Shown here: positions 1-6,106 of the stretch, piece after piece
How the letters are laid out: each line of letters begins with the position of its first letter
How positions within the stretch are numbered: position 1 is the first letter of the stretch
Source: Clostridiales bacterium
Lineage (GTDB): Bacteria > Bacillota_A > Clostridia > Tissierellales > Sedimentibacteraceae
DNA length: 6,106 bases
Direction of reading: 5' to 3'
NCBI GenBank assembly: GCA_003514865.1
Contig: DOON01000019.1
Coordinates: 1,469 to 7,574 of the forward strand
The notes under the pieces: generated by a model
Seen by the model: the letters and a program-made list of their open reading frames with translations, nothing else
Told to the model about the DNA's origin: nothing
The model's database searches: none
Made by a program: the position numbers and the translations under genes

Positions 1-1158
1 CTCAGTTTCTGTAAAAAAAACCAAGGTTGCGCTTCCTGATTTACTGATTACCTGCTTTAACTCCATTCCCTTGACTTTTGGTTCAATGTTTTTGTTGTCA
101 ATATCCACGGTGATGTATTCCTCGTCCTTGTTCAACAAGCGTATCGCATTGATTACAAGCTTTTGTTTTTCGGGTTTGTCAAAGTAGTTTGATTCAATGA
201 AGACACTCATCCCTTTATTTTCTGCATAGTGCATTGCGCTGATTCCATTGCCGTTTCCTTTGTATACCGACCCGTTCTCAAGAAGCACCTCCGCGTCAAT
301 TCCCTTAATCCAAGCCGTATTCTCATCGGAAAATAAAAAATTCACTTCTGTTCCCGCAGGATACACCTTGATGTTGTCCACAACAATTTGCTGTCCCATT
401 ACGGTGTGTTTTTCATTTATTTCATAAATAATAGGCTCCGCAAAATCGTCCAAATCCAGGCTGAACTTGAATACCCCCATTTTTTCCAACTGCATTTCGG
501 GTTCATATTCATCATATATGGATGTCTCTTCTTTATGTTCCGATATTCTGCTCTCATAGTTCATTTCTAATTCGATGTCCAAGGATTTCGGGAGATTTCC
601 ATCAGCAAAGTAGCATTGAATAATTGCAAAGCTATTATCCTTTATGTCGTCTGCAGATATTCCGCTGGCTGAATAGCTGTAACCTTCTATTTTTTCTCCG
701 GTTTTTCCGTTTGACATATTTTCTATGAATATATTAATCCATTCACCGTCCTCGAGCTTATATCCATCAGGCAGACGTAAAAACAACACTAAATTTTTTT
801 CATCCGCAATAACATAGGGTAAAAAAAGGCTTTTATCTCCATCCCATGCAATCAGATTAATCTTCTGCACATAATCATTTTCAATTGCCTTGCTGAGGCT
901 TTTATTTAATTTTACAAATTCGGCAAGCTGTCCTATGACAGGCATTTCCGCAACTGCATTTGCGAAAACTGTGCTTGTGTTTACCAGTAAAACAAACATC
1001 AGCGATGCTGCCAGAGCAGATATTGAAGCAACAAAACTTCTTTTCCTCCTATGTTTATTCATACGCATCCTCAGCCTGTCCTCTGTACCGGACAGCGCCT
1101 CAGGATATTTAAAGGACTCATTTATTAAATTATTGAATTTTTCGTTGTTATCTGACAT
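1..1158 (-). CDS. Putative membrane-bound anti-sigma factor, DUF4179-like (3' end outside window)
   Basis: An open frame of 386 codons runs from ATG at 1158 to the left edge with no stop, so the C-terminus is missing. The start is set by an SD (AGGAGGGAG, 1173-1165) six bases upstream. Residues 1-40 are a short polar, probably cytoplasmic region ending in a basic patch (HRRKR, 36-40). Residues about 42-60 form one hydrophobic membrane segment. Next comes a stretch typical of DUF4179 proteins (VFANAVAEMPVIGQL, about 64-78), then a long acidic outer domain. A second module from about 228 to 275 (FKFSLDLDDF, then VYPAGTEV) resembles the DUF5643-like part of such proteins. No cysteine occurs in the N-terminal part, so it is not a zinc-binding (ZAS-type) anti-sigma. 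By analogy with RsiV and DUF4179 partners, it probably binds the sigma factor encoded just upstream and releases it on an external signal. The role is inferred from position, topology and remembered family patterns; the signal is unknown. Confidence 0.8.
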   Translation of the reverse strand, partial: MSDNNEKFNNLINESFKYPEALSGTEDRLRMRMNKHRRKRSFVASISALAASLMFVLLVNTSTVFANAVAEMPVIGQLAEFVKLNKSLSKAIENDYVQKINLIAWDGDKSLFLPYVIADEKNLVLFLRLPDGYKLEDGEWINIFIENMSNGKTGEKIEGYSYSASGISADDIKDNSFAIIQCYFADGNLPKSLDIELEMNYESRISEHKEETSIYDEYEPEMQLEKMGVFKFSLDLDDFAEPIIYEINEKHTVMGQQIVVDNIKVYPAGTEVNFLFSDENTAWIKGIDAEVLLENGSVYKGNGNGISAMHYAENKGMSVFIESNYFDKPEKQKLVINAIRLLNKDEEYITVDIDNKNIEPKVKGMELKQVISKSGSATLVFFTETE

Positions 1159-1164
1159 GACATA

Positions 1165-1174
1165 CTCCCTCCTA
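1165..1174 (-). promoter_or_regulatory. Ribosome binding site of the anti-sigma gene overlapping the sigma stop codon
   Basis: On the minus strand the sigma gene's TAG stop (1174-1172) is embedded in TAGGAGGGAG, which serves as the SD for the ATG at 1158. Only 13 bases separate the two reading frames. This arrangement suggests translational coupling, which would keep sigma factor and partner at a fixed ratio. The coupling itself is inference. The site also decides the start: another ATG at 1163 is in a different frame. Confidence 0.75.
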
Positions 1175-1651
1175 ATCTGAAAATTCCACCCGCAGCATTT
1201 TCAAGGCCTTTCTGGTCCTGGTAGATACAGTTCCCTCCGGAATTTCCAGTATTTTTGCTGTTTCACCTATGGTGTAGCCACCGAAATACCTTAGAATCAC
1301 TATTTTTTTCAATTCCTCGGGCAGATTGTTCAACGCAAGCTTCAGATGCACCGTATCTTCACCAAAATCCCTGCTGTTTTCAGGAATTTCATCAACATAA
1401 AACTCCCTCTTGCTCTTCCTTAAAATTTTGTGGCACTCATTAATAAGGATTCGCACGACCCATGTCTTTAGATATTGAGGCTCTTTTAAAGAGCTTAAAT
1501 TAACATATCCCAGATACGCAGCCTCATCGACGGCATCTAAAGCCTTAGTTTCATCATGAAGATAACCAAATGCAATTCTGTACATCATTTCTTTGTTTTC
1601 AGCTATCCATGATATATATTTATCCTTGTCAATATTTTTCGCTCCAAACAT
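1172..1651 (-). CDS. ECF-type RNA polymerase sigma factor (SigV-like)
   Basis: This 159-residue protein has the two-domain layout of extracytoplasmic-function sigma factors and directs RNA polymerase to a small regulon. Region 2 spans about residues 17-80 (MMYRIAFGYL, then EPQYLKTWVVRILINECHKIL). A linker of about 81-98 follows. Region 4 spans about 99-155, with a helix-turn-helix at about 126-151 (YTIGETAKILEIPEGTVSTR) for -35 recognition. The length is normal for the class. The SD is AAAGGAAGG (1670-1662), about 10 bases before the ATG. The wording of region 2 recalls SigV-type sigma factors of Firmicutes, whose partners are single-pass membrane anti-sigmas, and such a gene follows directly. 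One oddity is that the usual glutamine in the DAxQEA motif of region 2.2 is aspartate here (DAVDEA, D42). Assignment to the ECF class is firm; the exact subgroup and stimulus are not. Confidence 0.93.
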   Translation of the reverse strand: MFGAKNIDKDKYISWIAENKEMMYRIAFGYLHDETKALDAVDEAAYLGYVNLSSLKEPQYLKTWVVRILINECHKILRKSKREFYVDEIPENSRDFGEDTVHLKLALNNLPEELKKIVILRYFGGYTIGETAKILEIPEGTVSTRTRKALKMLRVEFSD

Positions 1652-1674
1652 TGCATCTGTACCTTCCTTTCTGT

Positions 1675-1703
1675 ATATTAGAGTAAGTAAAGCCGTGTTT
1701 TCA
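1675..1703 (-). promoter_or_regulatory. Candidate promoter of the sigma/anti-sigma operon
   Basis: Read on the minus strand, TGAAAAC (1703-1697) is followed after 16 bases by TAATAT (1680-1675). TAATAT is a fair housekeeping -10, and the -35 would then be the weak TGAAAA with a 17-base spacer. TGAAAAC also resembles the AAC-containing -35 element of ECF promoters, which would fit self-activation, but no CGTC-like -10 lies at the right distance. Transcription would start near 1668, giving a very short leader that begins at the SD. The site lies downstream of a terminator-like hairpin, where a new promoter is needed, but sequence support is modest. Confidence 0.35.
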
Positions 1704-1710
1704 TTTTTGA

Positions 1711-1760
1711 AATATTAAAATAACCCCACTTTTCAAAAAATATTTTAAAAAATGAGGTTA
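1711..1760 (-). terminator. Rho-independent terminator after the DUF1801 gene
   Basis: Minus-strand RNA can form an 18-bp stem between 1760-1743 and 1738-1721 with a 4-base loop (1742-1739). The only imperfections are three G-U wobbles. A U-rich tail follows (TTTTAATATT, 1720-1711). The stem starts 10 bases past the TAA stop of the DUF1801 gene. On the plus strand the three wobble positions would be A-C mismatches and no T-run follows, so the element is directional. The stem is AT-rich apart from a short G/C-containing base, and the tail is interrupted by A residues, so efficiency may be moderate. Confidence 0.7.
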
Positions 1761-1769
1761 AGGCATACA

Positions 1770-2168
1770 TTACTTTTTCTTATTTTTCTTTTTTTCCAGT
1801 CTTTCCTGGACAATTTTTTTATTTTCATCTATCCTGTATTCCACAATCCTTTTAATCAAATCATATGGCATGGGCTTATTGAGCGGAAGATGAATTGACC
1901 CCTTTGTGGTTGTGTAATCAGCTAAATCGTCTATGAACACCGAAACTCCAGACTCCCCGGGATACAGTCCTATATATCCCTTATTCATTGCAAAATGAAC
2001 CAAGTTTCCCTGCAGGTAAAATGTTGGCATACCCCAGCTGATTTTCTCCGTAGCTTCAGGAGCACATTTTTTAATAAATCCCCTCAACTCCTGCATAATT
2101 ACCTGTAATTCTGCGGGATATTCCGCAATATATTCATCTATTGTTTCTATTTTCTTATTTTCTTCCAT
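1770..2168 (-). CDS. DUF1801 / YdhG-like small protein (possible iron chaperone)
   Basis: This cytoplasmic protein has 132 residues, close to the usual family length of about 115-130. The diagnostic stretch is at about residues 43-69, with ISWGMPTFY and then NLVHFAMNKGYIGLYPG, the conserved core of DUF1801/YdhG-like domains. Later blocks (TTKGSIHLPLNKPMP, about 86-100, and LIKRIVEYRI) also match the family pattern. Bacillus subtilis YdhG (Fra) is a member described as a frataxin-like iron chaperone, but many members have no known role, so iron handling here is only a possibility. The C-terminus is a lysine-rich tail (EKKKNKKK) encoded by A-rich DNA including a run of seven A. The SD is a perfect TAAGGAGG (2180-2173), only four bases from the ATG. 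The gene lies 27 bp after the AI-2E gene with no terminator between, so the two are probably co-transcribed. Confidence 0.85.
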   Translation of the reverse strand: MEENKKIETIDEYIAEYPAELQVIMQELRGFIKKCAPEATEKISWGMPTFYLQGNLVHFAMNKGYIGLYPGESGVSVFIDDLADYTTTKGSIHLPLNKPMPYDLIKRIVEYRIDENKKIVQERLEKKKNKKK

Positions 2169-2195
2169 GGAGCCTCCTTAGACATAAATTTATCT

Positions 2196-3305
2196 TTAGC
2201 TTAGTTTCTTGTTAACTCTTTTGCTTAGCAGCTTGTAAATAGTTGCTGCCACAGGTACTCCAAACAGTATGCCGGGTATTCCCATCAGTCCTCCGCCTGC
2301 TATCACAGCGGCAAAAACCCAAATTCCCGGAAGTCCGATGCTTCCACCCACAACCTTTGGATAAATAAGGTTACCCTCAACCTGCTGAAGCACAACAATG
2401 AATGCCAGGAACAGACCGGCCTGAAAGGAATCAACCGTAACTATCAAAAGAAAGCCAAGCGCCGCGCCTATATATGCTCCCACCATTGGAATAAGGGCAG
2501 TAAGTCCGATTACAGGTCCGATTACCCTTGCATAGGGGAAGCCCAATACAACCATGCCTATTGTGCAAAGAATTCCAAGTATTACAGCTTCCTTACACTG
2601 TCCAACAATGTAGCTTGAAAATGATTCATCGGCAATTTTAAGCACCTCGTACAGCTTTTTTATTTTTTCCTTCTTCACATATACCCTGAATAGCTTGTCA
2701 AACTTTCTCTTCAGATTTTCCTTGTCCGCTAATATATACATGCTGAATGTCAAAGCTACAACTATTTCAAATATTGCGCCAAATGCAGAGCCTATGAGCG
2801 AAACTGTTCCGAATGCCCAGTTGCCTGCAATTGTCAGACCTCTTTTCAGAACTTCCTCTCCATTCATATTAAGCTCCTTCAGCCTTTGCTGAAGCAAAGG
2901 AACATCATCCACATGCTCTAGAGCCCATTTCACAACCCTGTCATATACTGCAGGAAATCCCTTTATCAGCAGAGATATGAACTTGGCAACCTGAGGTATT
3001 ATAATGTTGAGAAAAAATATTACAGCTAAGACAATGGTCAATATGGATAAAAATATACAAACTCCCCTCCGGGACTTAACTATTGTTTTATTCTTACTCT
3101 TCGGAAAATATATTCTTTCATAAGTATCAACCAAAATATTCAGCACAAATGCCATTATGGCGCCCAAAATTAATGGTGACAAAACATTGTATATTTTCCA
3201 TAACATATTGATTATCTTGCTGAAATTTAATACGGCCAAAAGCACAATTCCTGTGAAAACAATTATCTTAACAATAGATATCTGTTTTTTACCGTCATTA
3301 ATCAT
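2196..3305 (-). CDS. AI-2E family transporter (UPF0118 membrane protein)
   Basis: This 369-residue integral membrane protein matches the AI-2E/UPF0118 family in length and layout. Hydrophobic segments lie at about 11-30, 40-59 and 81-103. A long amphipathic extracytoplasmic stretch of about 104-163 follows. Further segments lie at about 165-192, 237-256, 262-290, 294-308 and 326-358, giving roughly eight spans. The family signature near the end is clear: YPKVVGGSIGLPGIWV (about 315-330), then GGGLMGIPGILFGVPVAA. Some members export autoinducer-2 (TqsA) and others act as sodium/proton antiporters, so the name does not establish the substrate; no quorum-sensing gene is nearby. The basic loop of about 195-222, rich in Lys and Arg, is probably cytoplasmic. 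The SD is GGAGAG (3315-3310), four bases before the ATG. It appears to be the first gene of a two-gene unit with the DUF1801 gene. Confidence 0.93.
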   Translation of the reverse strand: MINDGKKQISIVKIIVFTGIVLLAVLNFSKIINMLWKIYNVLSPLILGAIMAFVLNILVDTYERIYFPKSKNKTIVKSRRGVCIFLSILTIVLAVIFFLNIIIPQVAKFISLLIKGFPAVYDRVVKWALEHVDDVPLLQQRLKELNMNGEEVLKRGLTIAGNWAFGTVSLIGSAFGAIFEIVVALTFSMYILADKENLKRKFDKLFRVYVKKEKIKKLYEVLKIADESFSSYIVGQCKEAVILGILCTIGMVVLGFPYARVIGPVIGLTALIPMVGAYIGAALGFLLIVTVDSFQAGLFLAFIVVLQQVEGNLIYPKVVGGSIGLPGIWVFAAVIAGGGLMGIPGILFGVPVAATIYKLLSKRVNKKLS

Positions 3306-3339
3306 ATAACTCTCCGTTCAATAAAATTCTGATTATTAT

Positions 3340-3357
3340 TGTATACCAAAATATACA
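3340..3357. promoter_or_regulatory. Short palindrome upstream of the AI-2E gene (possible operator)
   Basis: TGTATA (3340-3345) and TATACA (3352-3357) form a perfect 6-bp inverted repeat around a 6-base centre. It sits 35 bases before the AI-2E start codon and overlaps a weak promoter candidate on the minus strand (TGGTATACAAT, an extended -10-like string with no good -35). It could be an operator for a dimeric repressor. In AT-rich DNA such repeats also arise by chance, so support is weak. Confidence 0.25.
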
Positions 3358-3379
3358 TAAAATAAATAAGTAATTATAT

Positions 3380-5002
3380 TCATTTTATTTTTCCGGGTAT
3401 GGCAAAACTCCAGCTCAGCGGTATGCTTATTATCATCAAAGCAGTACAGATGTATATACCCATTGGTACAATATGTGAGAATCCATGTATTGCAGCCGTG
3501 CAAGCAACAATACCCAATGAAGCAAAAAATGCATCAAAGTTTTTATTTTGATTGGAGTCATCAAGAGACATTGAAAATGGAAAAGCCTTCAAGCTCAATT
3601 TCCCCATAATGGGCATAACCGCAATATTTGCAAGTATAAAAACAATCATATCCATTATAAATCTGCCCTTGAAAAGAATCAGATAAATAGCACAGCTCAA
3701 CAGCATTACAGGAATTACAAGAAATACCGCAGCCGACAACATGATTCCCCTGTATAATGATTTGAAATCTCCAAATCCGGAAGAGCCATACACGTATGCT
3801 CCCTTCCATGCTGATGAATACAGCATAAGGTTCAATATATTTGGTATTATTATAAGGTTAAAATAAAGAAACAGGTACTCATATCCTGTCGTCTCCAACT
3901 GACTGCCTCTGGTACTGGAATTAAAAATCATTATAACTGGAACCATTACTCCCGTAGCTAGAGCCGGATATATTTTTAGCTTTAAGCTTCTGTCGCTGCG
4001 CAAAATCCCGTTAGAAAAGTGAAATGCCTGCCTTACAGTTTCATTTTTACTTAAGATGTTACCTAAAAAACGCTCATATCTGCGATTCTGTGACCGCCCT
4101 CTCTCTTCTCCGTCAAGCTTGAGCAGGAGAGACTCCATTTTTCCGCTCAGCTTCAAATATATGGCAAAGCTAATTACTGGAACAATTATCATCAATACCG
4201 TAAATACATATAGATACGGCTCTCTTCCATTGTTGAACAATATTTCAAATGGCGCTCCGAACCAAAGTATGGGGTTAAAATAGTTATGAGACTCAAATTT
4301 GTATGAAATATTTTGGAGTTCCGTAAAATCAATCATTCTCACGGCTATCTGATAACCTATACTCACTAATATAGTAAGTGCTATCTGAATGAAGTTTATT
4401 ATATTTCTTAGCAGCTCACCGTCAAAAAACCTCAACACAAGGATGTAGATAAATGCCGTGATTAAAAATATAAGAAGGTCCATTAAAAGTATTTCAAGTA
4501 TGAACACCGGGGCAGCCCCGATGCCGTTTTGATACACAATTACCGCCATGGAAGGCCCCGCAATAAATGTATTCAGGCTTATCATGTATATTAAAATATG
4601 AAGAACCTTTGACATGGACACGACCCTGCCGTCAATGGGCTTCGTCATAAGAATGTTTTTGTCTCTTGTATCCAGCAGCACAAATGAGAAATCTGATATT
4701 AGATACATTGTCGTCATAAAGAAAAACGCTCCGGCGAAATAAATCATACGAATCATTTCATCTTTTATAAAATAAATGAATGCCGCAAGAAATACTCCGA
4801 AAATCAAATGAAGGAGATATCTTTTTATAAAGGAGATATTTTCGGATTTGCTTTTATTTCCACTATCCGCAAGAGAAGCCCTCCTGCTGTCCAAAGTCAG
4901 CTTCGCCTCCAGAATAGCGCGCATGACCTCATAATCAATGCCAAGACTTGTAAATGCCTTGCCGAATTTATCAAGAATTTTTAATGATAAAAAACCGTTC
5001 AT
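3380..5002 (-). CDS. ABC transporter permease, 12-span type (possibly ABC_tran_2 family)
   Basis: This 540-residue protein is the membrane partner of the ATPase encoded just upstream. It starts with about 58 soluble residues, then shows about twelve hydrophobic segments near 61-79, 85-109, 131-156, 164-190, 199-221, 264-284, 343-361, 375-396, 418-444, 450-466, 491-507 and 513-534. A charged cytoplasmic loop of about 286-342 divides it into two halves, suggesting one chain supplies what two six-span subunits usually do. The motif LLDTRDKNILMTKPID (about 109-124), after the second span, is characteristic of large permeases found beside ATPases in Firmicutes. The size and pattern recall Pfam ABC_tran_2, from memory. 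No extracellular binding domain or binding-protein gene is present, so export is more likely than uptake; the substrate cannot be read. The SD is GAGGG (5014-5010), seven bases from the ATG and overlapping the ATPase stop. Confidence 0.88.
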   Translation of the reverse strand: MNGFLSLKILDKFGKAFTSLGIDYEVMRAILEAKLTLDSRRASLADSGNKSKSENISFIKRYLLHLIFGVFLAAFIYFIKDEMIRMIYFAGAFFFMTTMYLISDFSFVLLDTRDKNILMTKPIDGRVVSMSKVLHILIYMISLNTFIAGPSMAVIVYQNGIGAAPVFILEILLMDLLIFLITAFIYILVLRFFDGELLRNIINFIQIALTILVSIGYQIAVRMIDFTELQNISYKFESHNYFNPILWFGAPFEILFNNGREPYLYVFTVLMIIVPVISFAIYLKLSGKMESLLLKLDGEERGRSQNRRYERFLGNILSKNETVRQAFHFSNGILRSDRSLKLKIYPALATGVMVPVIMIFNSSTRGSQLETTGYEYLFLYFNLIIIPNILNLMLYSSAWKGAYVYGSSGFGDFKSLYRGIMLSAAVFLVIPVMLLSCAIYLILFKGRFIMDMIVFILANIAVMPIMGKLSLKAFPFSMSLDDSNQNKNFDAFFASLGIVACTAAIHGFSHIVPMGIYICTALMIISIPLSWSFAIPGKIK

Positions 5003-5009
5003 ATAAATA

Positions 5010-5015
5010 CCCTCA
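5010..5015 (-). promoter_or_regulatory. Permease ribosome binding site overlapping the ATPase stop codon
   Basis: The ATPase TGA stop (5015-5013) forms the first bases of TGAGGG, the SD for the permease ATG at 5002. The gap between the genes is 10 bases. This points to translational coupling of the two transporter subunits and supports the chosen permease start. Confidence 0.7.
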
Positions 5016-5783
5016 ACTCATGAATGCTGAAACAAAGCGTTCCGCAAGCTGCACATGGTTATGGAAGCCCGTCATGTCATTAAAAATAGATTCCAGAGAG
5101 GAGTCAGTTTGCTTTTGCATAACCTCTTCCATGGTGCCGTCTATCACAATATTACCCTCATTCAAAAGCAGTATCCTGTCGCTCAGTTTTTCTACTACCT
5201 CTAAAATATGTGAAGAATAAAATATTGTCTTGCCTGTATTTTTCAGACCCTGCATTATTTCTTTGAACACAAGGACGCTGTTTGCGTCGATTCCGCTGAG
5301 CGGCTCATCTAAAAACAAAATATCAGGATTGTGAAGCATGCCCGTTATTATGGAAAGCTTCTGTCTCATACCCTTGGAAAATGTGTGAATTCTCCCATCA
5401 ATTGCATCCTCGATACCAAATACGCTCATCATTTCTTTTGCCTTTGACAGAGCATTCTGAGAGCTTATTCCATAAAGCATCCCTATAAAGTTTATGTATT
5501 CCCGTGCTGTAAGGTTATCATACATATCCGATACCTCGGGAACATACCCAATCCTTTTTTTATATTCGTGCATCCCTCTTACATTTTCTCCAAACACATA
5601 CACATCACCACCGTAATCGTCTATAAGCCCTAAAATAATTTTGATGGTCGTGCTCTTCCCTGCTCCGTTGGAGCCAATATAACCTATGATTTCCCCGCTG
5701 TTCACAGTGAAATCAATATCCTTTAAAACTTCCTTATCACCAAATTTTTTACTTATATGATTTAATTTCAATACCTCAGCCAT
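5013..5783 (-). CDS. ABC transporter ATP-binding protein
   Basis: This 256-residue cytoplasmic ATPase powers the permease encoded directly downstream. All nucleotide-binding motifs are visible: Walker A GSNGAGKST (37-45, K43), signature SKGMRQKL (136-143), Walker B ILFLDEP (155-161, catalytic E160), a D-loop SGID (163-166) and the switch histidine H192 in YSSHILE. The Q-loop position reads GYVPEV, so glutamate (E83) replaces the usual glutamine, a substitution common in the CcmA/NatA-like ATPases of ABC-2 exporters. The last 40 residues, with LESIFNDMTG (about 230-239), are the usual tail of this subgroup. The SD is GGAGG (5792-5788), four bases from the ATG, and an extended -10 promoter lies just upstream, so this is the first gene of the operon. 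Similar pairs export drugs, peptides, ions or lipids; the sequence does not tell which. Confidence 0.95.
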   Translation of the reverse strand: MAEVLKLNHISKKFGDKEVLKDIDFTVNSGEIIGYIGSNGAGKSTTIKIILGLIDDYGGDVYVFGENVRGMHEYKKRIGYVPEVSDMYDNLTAREYINFIGMLYGISSQNALSKAKEMMSVFGIEDAIDGRIHTFSKGMRQKLSIITGMLHNPDILFLDEPLSGIDANSVLVFKEIMQGLKNTGKTIFYSSHILEVVEKLSDRILLLNEGNIVIDGTMEEVMQKQTDSSLESIFNDMTGFHNHVQLAERFVSAFMS

Positions 5784-5812
5784 GATACCTCCATAAATAC
5801 TCTGGTGAATAT

Positions 5813-5840
5813 ATTATATCATAAATGTGGCTATTGTGGA
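5813..5840 (-). promoter_or_regulatory. Extended -10 promoter of the ABC transporter operon
   Basis: On the minus strand the string TGATATAAT (5821-5813) gives a perfect TATAAT -10 (5818-5813) with the upstream TG of an extended -10. TCCACA (5840-5835), four of six matches to TTGACA, lies 16 bases before it. Transcription would begin near 5806, leaving a leader of about 22 bases with the SD at 5792-5788. The position, between the MFS stop and the ATPase start, is right for a housekeeping sigma promoter. Confidence 0.65.
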
Positions 5841-5874
5841 GAAAATGCAAAAAATAGTCGTTCATTTGTAAAAA

Positions 5875-6106
5875 CTAATATTGATTTATTTCCTCAGATA
5901 ATGTAGCCTCGCTTTTAGTTTGTGGTGACATAAGTTTCTTATGAATAATTAATATGGTTGCTATTATCACACACGCACCAATGAGCCACAAACCGCTGAT
6001 TGTTGTGTGATTAATAATAGCGCTGTTTATAAATGATCCTGACAGCATTCCGACCTGCGATATCAATGAATTTAAAGATAAAACCGAGGCTCTGGATTCA
6101 TTAGGT
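5875..6106 (-). CDS. MFS transporter, C-terminal fragment (5' end outside window)
   Basis: The open frame enters from the right edge and ends at TAG (5877-5875), showing the last 76 residues. It begins PNESRASVLSLNSL, matching the short loop and following helix common near the end of major facilitator superfamily permeases (the P-x-E-x-R-A-x-x-L-S pattern). A glycine-containing helix (SQVGMLSGSFIN), a final hydrophobic span (about 28 residues, GLWLIGACVIIATILIIH) and a polar tail ending in EEINQY follow. An in-frame TTG at 6066 is not the start, because the homologous pattern continues upstream of it without a stop. The substrate cannot be judged from this part; drug efflux is common in the superfamily but not shown. 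The gene appears separate from the ABC operon, which has its own promoter. Confidence 0.75.
   Translation of the reverse strand, partial: PNESRASVLSLNSLISQVGMLSGSFINSAIINHTTISGLWLIGACVIIATILIIHKKLMSPQTKSEATLSEEINQY

Noticed and set aside
388..1180. Plus-strand open frames at 388-570 and 890-1180
   Set aside because: Both lie inside the continuous 386-codon minus-strand frame, which has a strong SD and family-like sequence. The plus-strand translations look like antisense shadows.
1255..1443. Plus-strand open frame opposite the sigma gene
   Set aside because: It is antisense to the conserved region 2-4 coding sequence, and its Cys/His/Ser-rich translation has no recognisable domain.
2695..2892. 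Plus-strand open frame opposite the AI-2E gene
   Set aside because: It is a shadow of a well-supported membrane protein gene with no SD of note.
2196..3305. A quorum-sensing (autoinducer-2) locus
   Set aside because: Only the family name suggests it. No luxS, lsr-type or sensor gene is nearby, and other members of the family move ions.
3561..5220. Open frames at 3561-3809 (minus), 4056-4283 (plus) and 4954-5220 (plus)
   Set aside because: All overlap the ABC permease or ATPase genes in other frames and show no domain or coherent translation start.
5849..5877. Weak hairpin with a U-run after the MFS gene
   Set aside because: The minus strand can pair TAGTT (5877-5873) with GACTA (5859-5855), followed by six T (5854-5849). 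The stem is only 5 bp with one G-U pair and a 13-base loop, too weak to call a terminator.
5875..6066. A 63-residue small membrane protein starting at TTG 6066
   Set aside because: The frame stays open to the right edge and the added residues continue an MFS-like pattern, so this is the end of a larger gene.
1..6106. Mobile elements, CRISPR arrays, tRNA or rRNA genes, riboswitches
   Set aside because: Reading both strands showed no transposase or integrase sequence, direct repeat series, tRNA-like fold or long structured leader. Gaps between genes are at most about 120 bases.

Overview
This is an AT-rich stretch of bacterial chromosome in which every supported gene lies on the minus strand. 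Purine-rich Shine-Dalgarno (SD) sequences, short gaps between genes, AGA/AGG arginine codons and the protein families present all suggest a low-GC Firmicute, most likely a clostridium. That placement is inference; no rRNA or other phylogenetic marker is present. The window reads as ordinary core or housekeeping-type chromosome. I see no mobile element, CRISPR array, tRNA or rRNA, and no gap longer than about 120 bases without a gene.

Layout in the direction of transcription (right to left). (1) 6106-5875 is the C-terminal end of a major facilitator superfamily (MFS) transporter that enters from the right edge. (2) A 91-bp gap holds a good extended -10 promoter. (3) An ABC exporter pair follows: the ATPase (5783-5013), then a 540-residue membrane permease (5002-3380), with the ATPase stop codon inside the permease SD. 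(4) A 74-bp gap with a small palindrome and a weak promoter candidate leads to an AI-2E-family membrane protein (3305-2196). A DUF1801/YdhG-like small protein (2168-1770) follows 27 bp later. (5) A long hairpin plus U-rich tail (1711-1760) probably ends that unit. (6) A new unit starts with an ECF-type sigma factor (1651-1172). It runs, with overlapping stop codon and SD, into a large single-pass membrane protein (1158 to beyond position 1) whose layout is that of a DUF4179-type anti-sigma factor. That last gene fills the whole left fifth of the window although it has no stop codon inside it.

Functionally the window contains two clear modules. One is an ABC transporter of unknown substrate. 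The other is a sigma/membrane anti-sigma pair, probably a cell-envelope signalling switch in which the membrane protein holds the sigma factor until an external signal is sensed. The AI-2E and DUF1801 genes look co-transcribed, but no functional link between them is evident. I did not find a convincing undescribed system. The least characterised item is the large extracellular domain of the putative anti-sigma factor.
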